Shown: positions 11,861 to 22,747 of the stretch, piece after piece
How positions within the stretch are numbered: position 1 is the stretch's first letter
Layout: each line of letters begins with the position of its first letter
NCBI GenBank assembly: GCA_963930775.1
Contig: OZ005694.1
Span: forward strand, 7,822,045-7,886,044
DNA from: Cliona cf. orientalis
Lineage: Eukaryota; Porifera; Demospongiae; Clionaida; Clionaidae
Length of the DNA: 64,000 nucleotides
Direction of reading: 5' to 3'
Made by a program: the position numbers and the translations under genes
The notes under the pieces: model-generated
The model's input: the letters and a program-made list of their open reading frames with translations, nothing else
Database searches by the model: none
Told to the model about the DNA's origin: nothing

Positions 11861-14800
11861 CCTCTCTCTCTCCCTCCCTCTCTCTCTCTCTTCCTCCAGA
11901 AACTGCCAGTGGCTAGTCTTGATGAGATCTTTCAGCGTATCAGAGACGTCATCTACAAGAATGGCATCAGGACAACAGAGTTTTTCCGCGATCATGACAA
12001 ACTCCGGAGTGGAGTGATAACTGAAAATCAGGTATGAAGTGCAAGCGGTCTAGATTTTGATAGACAAGTATATACACAAATAATGATAATGATTGATAGC
12101 TACATGTATGTGAATATCACTACTACATATGTACATTGTTCTTATTTCTGTACACTGTACATGTATGTGTGCAGTTCATCTGTGGTCTAATGGTTTGCTG
12201 TGGCAGTGCGGCCCACCTGACCAGGGAGGAGATACAGAGAATCGTTGACTACTACCGTTCCCCAGACGGAAGGGTCAAGTACAAGGAGTTCTGTCACCTC
12301 ATGGAGAACTGTAAGCTACTTAAGTATAGCGCCATGTGAATGTGGTTCCTTCGATAGCTCAGTTGGTAGAGCGGTGGACTGTAGAGGTGTGATAGTTATC
12401 CATAGGTCGATGATTCGAATCCGGCTCGAAGGATTAATTTTTTCCCATAATACTATTCAAAATTACCGTTTGTATTGTACTCAATTGACATTGCAATATC
12501 ATTTTTTTTTCCTTACAGCATATAATGTTCCAGATCTTGAGAAGAAGCCAACAGCCACTGTCATCAGACCTCTCAGGGGACATCTATCAACGGTAGCACA
12601 ATTATTATTAACTAAATCCCGTATCAGGGGTAATTTTTTGGGGGTGCTAATTTTTCAGAGAATTCCCTCAGAATTAATATTTATTGTCATGGGTGGAGAC
12701 ATTTAAGTAATGAAATATGCACCCAACTGCCTCTATACATTCTGTGTTTCTTTAATGCAGCCTCTGAATGCTCTTGGAAGCCAGGATCAGGAGAGAGAGC
12801 TGGAGGAGGTGCTGGAGAGGCTCAAGACACAGGTCAGAACCAGGAGGCTGATGCTCTATCCCTACTTCAGGGACTTTGATAGGGTGAGTATACAATCACA
12901 GAAATTGAATATTTCAAAGGTACACACATGTAGCTGGGCTTGATCCAGCAGAAATTATGGTATACTATTCATGAGCACTGATGTCGTTATTTCATCTCTC
13001 TGTAACCTACTGCAGGGTAAGGGGTACACTCGCGGAGTGACCAAGCCTCAGTTTGAAAGACTGCTGCACTTTCAGTCGCTTCAAGTCACTCCACAAGAAC
13101 TAGAGGTGAGTGCATGCATTATATAAGTGGATGCTCACAAACTTCAACATAGTCCTGATTTTACTACAATGTAATTCACAATACGATTGCCTCCTTAGCT
13201 CATTGTGACCAAGTTCCAATACCCCAATGGTGGTGATGTCAACTACGTGGCCTTCATCCAGGCCATTGATGAGGAGTACACTGGACAGGCTATGGAGCAA
13301 GAATCACCAAGGTGAACTACATGTATTGTACATCTGTGGTACGTGCATTTGCTAATATTAATCACTGGCCCCATGACACTGTGACTTTTTGGATTAATCA
13401 GAGTTGCCTCACGGGGAGGGGGGGGGGGAATCAGACGCATTCCAGTGCTTTTGGCCTGTTTTCTATGTAAATTCTAGTGAGGGGAACTAACCTTGAGTGT
13501 GGGAAATCCTCTTCACCCTCTATTAGACAGTTAATCGTTGGTGCTCAATCACAATTTGTATTATAGTTCTTCCCCCTGCAGCAGCAAGCCCGCAGATTCC
13601 TCCAGTAGCGTCGATAAGTGTCCCACCAACTCTCAGCTCTCCACCAAGCACCCCTCACAGCCTCCCACTGCACAGGAACCTATCAGTCTGGAACAGCTGG
13701 TCAAACGACTTCAGGAGCACGTGCTCTGCAATAGGATTCGAGTTTCAGAGCATTTTCAAGACTTTGATCCACTGAGAAGCGGATCCATTTCAGCTACAAG
13801 ATTCAGACAGGTACATGTAGGTACACATGTACAATAGCTGTCAGGTCACAGTACCTCTGGAACCTGCTTTCAGTGCTCTCTCCCTCCCTTCCTCCATTAC
13901 ATAGGGTCTTAGCTCAATGGGTCAGCCTTACCTAACAGATGAGCAATTCTCCTTGCTGTATCAGCAGTATTCTGACCCTAAACGGAAAGACTACATCTGC
14001 TGGAAGAAGTTCCTCCAAGATATCGATCAGGGTGAGTGCAATTCATGTTAACTATCACCTCAGTAGAAGTCTATAAGTTGCATATTATAATAATTCAGTA
14101 TTCTTCCAACCTGCTGGAACACTGAGCTTGCCGAGACCAGGAACAATCAATTTTGATAGTCAAGTAAGTTAATGATGTAGAACAGCTGCTAGACTAATTT
14201 TATAACTTGGATGAGTATCCTTTTTCTACTTAAAAATTGTCACTTTTTAATGGGTGTATAATAATTTTATTACGGTCTACATGTATACCATTCCTTTAAT
14301 TTAGTCATTGTAAACTGCATGTGCTATAATAGGGTGATGATGACAAGCAGACACTGGAGGAGGTGATGTTCAGCCTGAGTGAGAAGGTCAAGCAGAGGAG
14401 AATCCTAGTCAAACCTTGCTTTGAGGACTTTGACAGGCAAGCAGCTACATGTGTAGCTAACGTGCTTGGATACATGTATGTCACACATTCAGCATGCATG
14501 TGTGTGCCATGGAACTCCATCGGCATGGCTCAAACTTAATCACAAGTTATACAATCAGAGATAATGTTAGTCTACCACTCTAATTTTCCCTATTTTTCAA
14601 CTCTACTAATATTCCCAAGACTTCTCTCTCTCCCTCTACATTATTATACTCACATAATATTATTCTCTCCCATAGGCATAACATGGGTTACGTTACCTGC
14701 AATCAGTTCCATCAGTGTCTAGCCTACCTCGGCCTCAGCATTAGCCCCGCCCACATGAGGCTGGTGGAGATGAGATTTGCCGACCAGAAGGGCTTCAACT

Positions 14801-16687
14801 ATCTCAAGTTTCTTGACCAGCTACAGCCGTCAGAAAAACTCGAAAATAAATACCAGACTAGGATGACTAAGCTGATGAGCAAGAAAGATCAAGTGAGCAC
14901 CTTATGACCCATAATAGCTGGCTCTACCCAATAATAACAATATTATGTTCTTTAAATTTAATAATTATGATATTATGATATTATTGTGTTAACTGTCCTG
15001 CAATATTATACAATGTCATGTAGATCAGCAGTAAAGAAGCTCCCCAGACTAGCTTCAATGCAGAAGATGTCCTCATCAAAATAAAGACTAAAGTAAGTTT
15101 CGATCAAAAGTAGCCTTATAACATAAAGGGAGGCTTTCATATTCATTTATGTCTGTGTTGGTAGCAACCAAACTGTACTAGAGCACCACAGATCCTTCTA
15201 TTCGTATCTACATGCACACACACACACACACACATGTACATCATCACATCCATCCCACCCTCAGGTCTGCAAGGAGCGTATTCGAGTTCTTGAGTTCATG
15301 CGTGACTACGACAAGCTTCGCAGTGGTCGTATCCCTCTGACCTCCTTCATGCGAGCTCTGGACTTATGCGGATTTGAACTGACACCACCTGAGGTTGCAG
15401 CACTCGAGAAAAGGTAAAAAAAATTCAGCTAGAATTTTAGAACTCATCCTGACTAATACTGATGGATCTTCCAATATGTATACATATGTGTGCACTTTTG
15501 CAGGTATCTATCATCCAAGGACCCATCATACGTGGATTATATGGCCTTCTCCGATGAGGTGGAGTCCATCTTCACCACCAAGCACCTTGAGAAGACACCC
15601 ACCGCCAAGGTGGTCCAGTTTAAGCCCAACTCTGAGGTGGACTGCAATTCACTGTCGCCAGAGGAGGAACAGATACTCCAAAAGACACTCCACAGGCTGG
15701 CAGAAAGAGTAAGACCCTGCCATTAATGATAAAGATAGATACCGGTACTACAGGATAGTAGTGGTGGTATGATAAGCATAGCTTGAATATTATTATGCAT
15801 GATAAAAATTAGTTGATAGTTATGTACAAATTAATAGGTGTGGTAACATTATAGTGGTAAATTACACAATGTATATTGTACGCTGTAGGTACGTGTGCGA
15901 CGAATTCAAATCTTTCCACTGTTTGAAGACTATGACCGAGTGCACATTGGCAGCGTCACCAGAACACAGGTATACATCAATCAGTACAATTTCATTCATG
16001 CAAATACCAATTCAATGACGTAATGTATACCCACGATATATTATTGATAACAAACAGTTACTTGATACTTTGAAGATATGATTGGCAATAGCAATAGTGT
16101 ACTCCTGGTACTAATAGTTATGAGGAATATAGTTTGTACGTACTCATGCAGCCTCCATCTTTAAAATAGTTAGACACTGAGGACAACAGTGTTTAGCATC
16201 CTGATGGCCCCGAGCTGTGACACCCAAGCGTAGCGAGGGTGTTACTAAGGAGACAGAGGGATGCTAAATACTGTGGATCCTATTGGCCGAGGTGAGCTAC
16301 GTTATTTCGAGTTTTACAACTGTTGTTATAATAATTTATTATAGTAGTACAGCTATTTGCCTTGGAGCTCTCGTAATACCATGGATCCTATTGGCCAAAA
16401 TCAAAACTTACAAGTAACTAAGCTACTTAGTTACCTCCTATTGACCAATCAGATTACAGGAAAGTGGCAGTAAATTCTAATGTGATATATACCCATTGAC
16501 CATACAGTTCCATCGTGTCCTGAGTGAGCTGGAGCTGGGTGGACTGGTGAATGCTCTAGAGTTTGTGCTACTCTACCGCAAGTTTGACGTGAAGGTTGGT
16601 GGAAGGAACGATGTCAACTACTATGCCTTCTGTGAGATGATTGATGACTATGCCCAGACCAAGTGGTCAGACCCTGCTCTGAAGTGA
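9107..16687 (+). CDS. large multi-EF-hand repeat protein, probably ciliary
   Basis: Twenty-two exons in consistent phase, 948 aa: 9107-9109 (the initiator ATG alone), 9170-9359, 9529-9669, 9754-9899, 10825-10899, 11395-11577, 11900-12031, 12175-12310, 12519-12592, 12761-12883, 13016-13105, 13199-13311, 13567-13810, 13905-14031, 14099-14163, 14333-14436, 14676-14892, 15024-15092, 15265-15413, 15504-15708, 15889-15969, 16508-16687. The protein repeats a module of about 130 residues: a basic helix with RIRVSEFF, then a loop such as DFDPLRSGYIT, a second helix, and a second EF-like half (YDIKGNGMVNYRNF). Most loops lack acidic residues at Ca2+-ligand positions 3 and 12, so many repeats probably do not bind calcium. 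Layout resembles large EFCAB-type proteins, but I cannot assign an orthologue. An X-box-like motif precedes it. Intron 16 (14437-14675) is GC-AG. Introns 4 and 8 contain tRNA-Tyr genes. Confidence 0.85.
10007..10092 (+). tRNA. tRNA-Tyr (GUA), with 13-nt intron, copy 1
   Basis: 86 bp. Acceptor CCTTCGA pairs with TCGAAGG; A-box TAGCTCAGTTGG; anticodon loop CTGTAGA with GTA; B-box GGTTCGAATCC. A 13-nt intron (aggtgcaatagtt) lies between positions 37 and 38, the standard eukaryotic place. The mature form is 73 nt and closely matches animal tRNA-Tyr. A T-run just downstream (attttttctt) fits a Pol III terminator. It lies in intron 4 of the EF-hand gene, same strand. Confidence 0.97.
10198..10283 (+). 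tRNA. tRNA-Tyr (GUA), with 13-nt intron, copy 2
   Basis: Same sequence as copy 1, including the 13-nt intron, intact arms and downstream T-run. It is 191 bp downstream of copy 1, and the spacer is also nearly the same, so this is a tandem duplicate. Confidence 0.97.
10383..10468 (+). tRNA. tRNA-Tyr (GUA), with 13-nt intron, copy 3
   Basis: Mature part identical to copies 1 and 2. The intron differs by one base (aggtgcaatagct). All arms pair. T-run downstream. Offset from copy 2 is 185 bp. Confidence 0.97.
10589..10674 (+). tRNA. tRNA-Tyr (GUA), diverged copy 4
   Basis: Intron is aggtgtaatggtt. The T-arm reads GGTGG-TTCGAAT-CCGGC, giving a G-G mismatch at the second pair where copies 1-3 have C-G. 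Other arms are intact and a T-run follows. It may be functional or beginning to decay. Confidence 0.85.
11166..11356. mobile_element. MITE with TACCGTA termini (second type)
   Basis: About 190 bp in intron 5 of the EF-hand gene. It begins taccgtagatctggaaattt and ends aagttccagatttacggta in inverted form. Interior has repeated attttcgt motifs. Same seven terminal bases as several other elements here but a different interior. Confidence 0.7.
11620..11793. repeat. inverted-repeat element TTGGTAGTTGC, copy 1
   Basis: In intron 6 of the EF-hand gene. Starts ttggtagttgcctagcaacc; the inverted tcaactaccaa appears near 11715-11725, followed by a second small hairpin around gtaccccaattact. A close copy is at 51615-51808. 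Non-coding. Confidence 0.65.
12348..12433 (+). tRNA. tRNA-Tyr (GUA)-derived copy 5, probable pseudogene
   Basis: Lies in intron 8 of the EF-hand gene, about 1.7 kb from the array. Acceptor, D-arm and anticodon arm match the others (intron aggtgtgatagtt). The T-arm reads GATGA-TTCGAAT-CCGGC and has two mismatches (A-G, A-C), and the B-box is altered to GATTCGAATCC. It shares the upstream tgtggttcc and downstream gattaatttttt flanks of copy 4, which suggests copy 4 was its source. Confidence 0.75.
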
Positions 16688-17176
16688 ACCAATAATGCTT
16701 AAACTGTCTTATTTCTGCCATATACCAGGTCCTGTTCATTGATTAGTCAGCCACTAACCTATTAAAAATTTAATGAAACCCATGAGCAGAAATACTTGGG
16801 CATGCAAAACTATAAATTTACCAAGCACTCGAACGTGGTGGTAGTGGGGGCCAAGATTTCCTCTCTATTAAGCGCACATCGTCTAATATAATATTATATA
16901 GGCGCATGTTTCCTTACCACTGAGAGTGATAAGCGCATGTGCTTATTAACCAGACTTTATGGTACTCCATTTGCCAATTGGCCAAAATTAATTATCAGAC
17001 AGTGGTTTGTAACCACATTGTCAACCATCATGTGTTAACGACCTCTACCAATTGCATTCATGGCCATTCAGGTATTGCATCTGATCAGAATAATAATTAT
17101 TAATAAGCTAAATGTTATAATAAAGTATGCAAGAAAATGTATAATAAAAAGCATGGTATTGTGTGGATAAAATTAC
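16688..17176. other. intergenic between EF-hand gene and NLR
   Basis: The convergent gap between the plus-strand EF-hand gene and the minus-strand NLR, about 490 bp, AT-rich. Presumably both 3' UTRs. No repeat longer than a few tens of bases and no gene seen. Confidence 0.5.
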
Positions 17177-20008
17177 TCAAATATGTGAAGAACGATTCTG
17201 TGCTCTCACAGATAATTGAGGATTGTTTTCCATATAGTGTGTCAAATGTACTCCCTCAATCATTTCCATTGATAAGCTATCTCTTAGATGATAAGGTTCA
17301 ACTACCAGTAAGGGTAGGTTGGATATACGTCTCAAGTAATTTGTATGCTGTAAACATTCCTCTTGATGATGATTTGTTAGTCTAGCAGCCAATATGGTAA
17401 TGTTTGTTGCAACGATGTATTTATAAAGAAATTCAGCTAAACCATCTTCAGTATACGGGTTAAATTCAATAGCAAGATGGTATACTTTACACGGCTTTCC
17501 ATATAGTATTTTACCAAGTGTTAGCAATGCTTCATCATCAATGTTACACTTTGTCAGATCTAACACAAATGGGTCCACAGGATAAAGTAAAGCATTGCCT
17601 AATAGTGACATTCCATTACGCAAGTTGTTATTTGAAAGATTAAGATAAGTCAATATTTCGGAGGATCTTAAAAGCAAGAGCAAGTGATGAATGTGAGCTG
17701 AGTTTAAATGCCACCCAGACAGAGAGATGGTAACGCAAGCAGATTTACGTGAAAGGCCTTCAATGACACATTTTAAGGCGAACGTGGCATCCTGGTTAGG
17801 AAATTGGATATCTGGCATCAGTAATCCTGCTATACAAGATTGACCTTGAATCAGCATCTTGATCATTAGACATGTTCTTGAATTTAGAGCAACCTTATTA
17901 AGCCTGAGCACTATTTTCGATAGTTGGACTTCTTTATGCATTTCATTAGCTAGTGCTTTGAATTCAATATCGCCAATGTTGCAGTATGAAAGGTCTAAGT
18001 ACACAACATGTTGTTCACTCAGCTTTTCACACACAACCCTAGCAAAAGTGCCGATTGATAGCATATCAGTTGGAAGCAGCACCATGTGTAAGAATGGTAA
18101 CGTAACAGTAATACTTGGAATATCAATAGCTATTTGACTTGCAATAGCTCTTGATCCACTTTGGAAGGCTTCTTGTGAAAATCTTGTTGTATCAGCGGCC
18201 TTTGTATCCTCAGATAACATATGTACTACTCTTGTTGATAGATCTCGATTTTGGCATTCATATAGACAATTTGCAAGGGCTAAAAGCTGACGTCTAGTAT
18301 CAATTGCTGGATTTTGATTGTTTGCAATCTCTCTGATAACAGACATGCTATTAAGGTCCTTTCTCAATACTTGAAAAAGTACAGTTTGAACTGCTGAATT
18401 TTTCATGTGTGTCATGCCTGCATAAAACGAGATTGCAAGGCTTAAAGGATCTTGATGGTACAACTTTTCTATAGCTTGTCTTTGGCTCCGATTTTCAAGT
18501 TTTGAGATGAAAAAACCAGCTAAGAATTCTTGTACTGAAAGATGAAGGAATGAATACTGATGTTTGGGACCAAACATCGTCATAATTGTGGGTCTGACCT
18601 GCAATAGACCAAACATTTCATCTTCTGAAGGATTCAGCCCATACTTCGCTAAAATATGCTTATCTATCTTCTTGTTTTCAAGCAACATCTCGTAGGCGAT
18701 TTCTGCGATTTTAGTGAATGATTGGGCAAGTTTTGGTGGAAGATCACCTGGCAAGTTTTCAATCGAAGGCACATCGTTTAGATCTTTGCTTTCCCTAGTG
18801 TGAATATGCCTGATAAGAAAATTACATATCAGTGGGTGGAATAAGCCAGTTTGGGTTGATGGTAGATTATCTTTTAGATGATCATAAAGAAAAATCAGAA
18901 TGACGGCATTTAGCGGATAGCAACAAAGGCTATGAAGCTCTGGTTTCATTTCCAATGCCTCAATTAGCTGATCTCTTTCAATAGTATCATGTAGGAAGTT
19001 TCTTTGAATAAATTCATGAAGCGAATCGGGAGTAAAACCCTTTACTATGACCTTACCAGACAGATGTGGTTTGTAATTGTCTAGCACTCCAGAACGTGAT
19101 GCGAGAACGATACTGACGTTTGGAAGCATGCTTCGTCCCTTTCCTGAAATAAAGCTACCTAGAAATGACCTCCTCAGAGTATCGGGTGCTTCATCACAAG
19201 CGTCTAGAAGGAAACAAACACCTTTCCCCCTTACATCTGTTATAGCCTTAGCTACACTCACTCGCAAGTGCTCATCAGGATGAGGTATAAGGTCAGCTAA
19301 CTTACTTGCAGAATGGAATTCTGATTCACTAAAAGGTATATGAATCAGGAGTTTAAATTCCTGATAGAGCTTGCCCTGTGCCCACTGACTACATGCGTAC
19401 CAAAAGAGTGTGCTTTTTCCAGATCCTGCCACCCCTTCCATGAGCACAACTTTCCTTTTTGTTTTAGGATTTCCAGCACGCAAGAGGGAATGAATATCAA
19501 TGGGCTGTAGTGGTTTTGACGATTCGTTTGATTCAATGGGAGCATTACAGAGCTCAAGATTGACATAGCCTTTGAATGAAGAAAAGGGCCACTGTGAAGA
19601 AGATGGATGTGGAAAATCAGTGTAGCAATCTATCAAATATCTAGAAAAGATATCAATGACATAGTCACTGTTGCTATCAATGGTACTCTGTGAAGCAAGA
19701 TCCCTTAGCTTTTCTGCTACGTCAGTTCTCTGCACGTTTTCACAAAAGATTGTTATCAGCGCCTGATATGTAGCCTTTGAACCATGCTTTCTTTTCCACA
19801 ACCGAAGTGCCTCACGACGTTGAAGCATCGGTCTGTTTGGGTATTTCTCCCTAATATCATGCTCCTCTGTTTCCGTTAAGTCAAGGTATGGAGCCATTTG
19901 CTCCCATTCAGTGAAGTGATAAACTATATCAGCAATGTGAAGGTCATGGACAGAAGCGTCAAGAAGATGTTGAGATACTCCGGCACAGACGCCCACCACT
20001 TTGGCCAT
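17177..20008 (-). CDS. NLR-type receptor: DEATH-like, NACHT and LRR domains
   Basis: One uninterrupted 943-aa frame with ATG at 20008-20006. Residues ~15-105 form a death-fold-like domain (EWEQMAPYLDL ... ALRLWKRKHGSKATYQALI). The NACHT NTPase follows: Walker A GVAGSGKST at 192-200, Walker B FLLDACDE at 266-273, and a sensor-like LASRSG. A helical or winged-helix region (LHLSVQEFLAGFFISKLE) lies near 490. About five irregular leucine-rich repeats occupy ~650-870 (LDLSYCNIGD, LNLSNNNLRNG). Known family role: cytosolic pattern sensing that oligomerises through NACHT and signals through the death-fold domain. Sponges have many such genes. It is intronless, unlike most neighbours, and the LRR region is short. 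No signal peptide. Confidence 0.9.
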   Translation of the reverse strand: MAKVVGVCAGVSQHLLDASVHDLHIADIVYHFTEWEQMAPYLDLTETEEHDIREKYPNRPMLQRREALRLWKRKHGSKATYQALITIFCENVQRTDVAEKLRDLASQSTIDSNSDYVIDIFSRYLIDCYTDFPHPSSSQWPFSSFKGYVNLELCNAPIESNESSKPLQPIDIHSLLRAGNPKTKRKVVLMEGVAGSGKSTLFWYACSQWAQGKLYQEFKLLIHIPFSESEFHSASKLADLIPHPDEHLRVSVAKAITDVRGKGVCFLLDACDEAPDTLRRSFLGSFISGKGRSMLPNVSIVLASRSGVLDNYKPHLSGKVIVKGFTPDSLHEFIQRNFLHDTIERDQLIEALEMKPELHSLCCYPLNAVILIFLYDHLKDNLPSTQTGLFHPLICNFLIRHIHTRESKDLNDVPSIENLPGDLPPKLAQSFTKIAEIAYEMLLENKKIDKHILAKYGLNPSEDEMFGLLQVRPTIMTMFGPKHQYSFLHLSVQEFLAGFFISKLENRSQRQAIEKLYHQDPLSLAISFYAGMTHMKNSAVQTVLFQVLRKDLNSMSVIREIANNQNPAIDTRRQLLALANCLYECQNRDLSTRVVHMLSEDTKAADTTRFSQEAFQSGSRAIASQIAIDIPSITVTLPFLHMVLLPTDMLSIGTFARVVCEKLSEQHVVYLDLSYCNIGDIEFKALANEMHKEVQLSKIVLRLNKVALNSRTCLMIKMLIQGQSCIAGLLMPDIQFPNQDATFALKCVIEGLSRKSACVTISLSGWHLNSAHIHHLLLLLRSSEILTYLNLSNNNLRNGMSLLGNALLYPVDPFVLDLTKCNIDDEALLTLGKILYGKPCKVYHLAIEFNPYTEDGLAEFLYKYIVATNITILAARLTNHHQEECLQHTNYLRRISNLPLLVVEPYHLRDSLSMEMIEGVHLTHYMENNPQLSVRAQNRSSHI

Positions 20009-20308
20009 GGTGATTAATGCAATTAGCTAAGTTCACTGTATCGTAGCTAAGTATGTTATCGTCGATCCTGAAATTGCAACACGAAGTATAGCGCTATAAA
20101 TTTTAATTATTATACCCTGTAAAAATGCTGCCTATAATAGTGTTAAAAATTAATGTGTGACATCTATCGACACCTATAGTGCCATAGCTTGGCTATGCCT
20201 TAGTCTTTAGCTATGGTGTGTATGGTAACCGCAGAGACCAGCAGCTGCTACGTATCTCAGTATAATATCAGTATAAGACTAAGCAATTAATACTGGCATT
20301 TGTTGATA

Positions 20309-20911
20309 TACCGTACCCTCGCGAAAGAGGGCCCATGGGCGGTACACCTTACATTGGGCCAAGATTGGGGGATGGGCCGATATTCAAGGTATCAGTATCG
20401 CATTTATATGAGAAAGAGCGCCCAGGTAAGTTACCCACGCTAGCTTCCATAATTCGAACAGTAGCAGCGGCTACCGTTGATTTCAGCCTTATTCAAGCGC
20501 GGTTACCAATCCAGAGCAAGGGCGGCCGTGATACTTCACCGTGTGTCGTTGAGTGCAGCCGTATAAGTGGGCGTGGCTATGATCGCTAGCCATGTACAAT
20601 CGTTAATTTGTGCTGAAACATGGCATAAAGCTAGCTAGGCTTAGTTTTTACGGCTATTTAGCACGTTATTTATTTATCTTACAGACTATTCGAAGTTTAG
20701 TCGTCATAATCTATAGCCATTTGAGCTGTGTTTTCAAGGGCAGCTACACATAGTCTCGTGCCCAGCATCTTTTAACGCAAAGAGGCTGGGCACGAGACTA
20801 GCTACACATGGGCGCATATTCGAGTAACACTAGACCTTAGCAGGAACTTGAGCCCAAAGTGGGGGGTGGGCCGACATTCCGTAGTGGGCCCTCTTTCGCG
20901 AGGGTACGGTA
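20309..20911. mobile_element. ~600-bp DNA-transposon-like element with ~28-bp TIRs
   Basis: Left end taccgtaccctcgcgaaaga and right end ctttcgcgagggtacggta are inverted copies over about 28 bp, and similarity continues weakly inward (gggccgatattc versus gggccgacattcc). No transposase frame, so a non-autonomous element is inferred. It shares the TACCGTA terminus with the smaller MITEs of this window. Confidence 0.75.
20752..20804. repeat. perfect short hairpin, TAGTCTCGTGCCCAGC arms
   Basis: Arms of about 16 bp (tagtctcgtgcccagc / gctgggcacgagacta) separated by about 20 bp, nested in the larger element. A single arm, gggcacgagactag, occurs again at 22099-22112, exactly at the left edge of the duplicated EF-hand fragment. 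Confidence 0.7.
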
Positions 20912-22112
20912 TTAGACGCATTAAATTTTTATGAAGAGAGTAGGAGAGCCAATAAAGCATCATAGATAACTGGCATTCCATGATTACTAGTATAATAATA
21001 ATTATGACGCAGCACTTTAGCTTGCTAGCTCTGTGTACATATAAGGAAACATTTGAGCTCACTATACTATGACACAGTGACTATGTATAATTATGATGCT
21101 AATATTCAAAGGTCTTGTGACTACGTAATGAATAATCCCCTTTACTACAATGCAAGCTACAAGTTTTGTACACAATTATGGCCGTGATTATATTATGCAC
21201 ATCAGGCAGTGTTTCCCTACATAGTGAAGGTAGCTACTAATTAAGTTAAAGTTTCGGACCTTACATCATAGACTATTGCATGTTTATCTAATTTAAATTT
21301 CTGGAGAGCTATAACTATTATGATAGGCCTCAATTAGAATTGCGAAACCAACATCTATTTTGGTAGCAGTCACTACTGACCCGTTAACATACTAATGACC
21401 CTCTATCACCTCTAACTATCCCGCAATTTGGGGTTGAAAATTATAATATTGCTATGGTAACTGCTACCAAAATTTAATTATTATAGGAGCCACCGGCAAT
21501 CATTATCACTTAAATTAATTAATGTGCATAATATGCCGAATCAAAATAATGATCAATCACTGCAAGCTCACTCCACAAGAAATATTATCAAAATAATTAT
21601 TATGCTCTAGTTTTGGACCGTGTTCTATTAAAGTACACACATTGTGGAGATGGCCCTAGTTTTATGATAGGCACGGTCCCCCAGATTCGGCATGGGGCCC
21701 TGATCCTAAATGGAGACTATCATTTCATTCAGTGCCGGGGACCTGCACCCAGCTATCTATGCTTTAATTTACCTTACTTGAATAACTTGGTGAACACAAT
21801 CCCGGCGATTTGGGTAGCGGCTTTGTCACTGCACGGCGATGCTTGGTCTGGCAATGACGGAGCACTTTCAGTGGATCGTGGTTTGGGGAATCTGGATTTG
21901 GGCAAGATCCGACGCCACGCCTCCTATCATTAGTTAGTTGGGCGGGGCATCCGGTTCGTGCTACATCATGCATGTCTCAAGGCTCACTACGAATCCTAGA
22001 GCTCATTGATTCTGACTTATACTGATTCATCTTCCTACAAAATTAATGTATATTATTTCATCCACGTACACTTCCTTCTCTCCGCGTGCGTGGAAGGGGG
22101 TTGGGCACGAGA
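20912..22112. other. intergenic, repeat remnants
   Basis: No gene accepted. It contains an inverted pair ttttggtagcagt / actgctaccaaaa at about 21358-21475, and at 21938-22010 a segment (gggcggggcat ... caaggctcactacga) resembling the promoter and first exon of the coiled-coil gene at 28538-28660. A 106-aa frame at 21613-21933 has no recognisable protein. Confidence 0.45.
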
Positions 22113-22747
22113 CTAGTATCATCCAAGGATCCATCATACGTGGACTAGCTACATGGCCTTAGGCTCTGATGAGGTGGAATCCATCTTCACGACCAAGTAT
22201 CTTGAGAAGACGCCCACCGCCAAGGTGGTTCAGTTTAAACCCAACTCTGAGGTGGACTGCAACTCACTATCGCCAGAGGAGGAACAGATACTCCAAAAGA
22301 CTATGACCGAGTGCACATTGGCAGCGTCACCAGAACACAGGTACATCAATCAGTACAACTTCATTCATGCAAACACCAATAAACATAAAACCCTGATAAT
22401 AAACAGTTACATGTAAGATCCTGTACATGCTTGATTCTATGAAGGTAGAATGGGTAATAGCAGTAGTGTACTCCTGGTAATAGTTATGAGGAATACAGTT
22501 CGTAAGTAGCTACTCAGCGCCCATCTTAAATTTTAATGTGATGTACACACGTTGACCATACAGTTCCATCGTGTCCTGAGTGAGCAGGAACTGGGTGGTC
22601 TAGTGAATGCTCTAGAGTTTGTGCTACTCGATCTACCGCAAGTTTGACGTGAAGGTTGGTGGAAGGAACGATGTCAACTACTATGCCTTTTGTGAGATGA
22701 TTGATGACTATGCCCAGACCAAGTGGTCAGATCCTGCTCTAAAGTGA
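22113..22747 (+). pseudogene. broken copy of last EF-hand gene exons
   Basis: A genomic copy of parental exons 20-22 with intron sequence. Similarity starts at the TATCATCCAAGGA of exon 20 and continues past the parental stop to about 22875. Relative to the parent (15510-16740) it has: an insertion making an in-frame TAG in exon 20 (GTG GAC TAG); an internal deletion of about 240 bp joining exon 20 to exon 21 at a shared AAGAC; a shorter intron; and a 4-bp gatc insertion in the exon 22 copy that shifts the frame. Because introns are retained it is a DNA-level duplicate, not a retrocopy. Confidence 0.9.

Noticed and set aside
20335-20589. 84-aa frame on plus strand
   Set aside because: Falls inside the TIR element and shows no transposase motif; too short to support as a gene.
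21613-21933. 106-aa frame on plus strand
   Set aside because: No recognisable domain, no splice context, and lies between repeat remnants.
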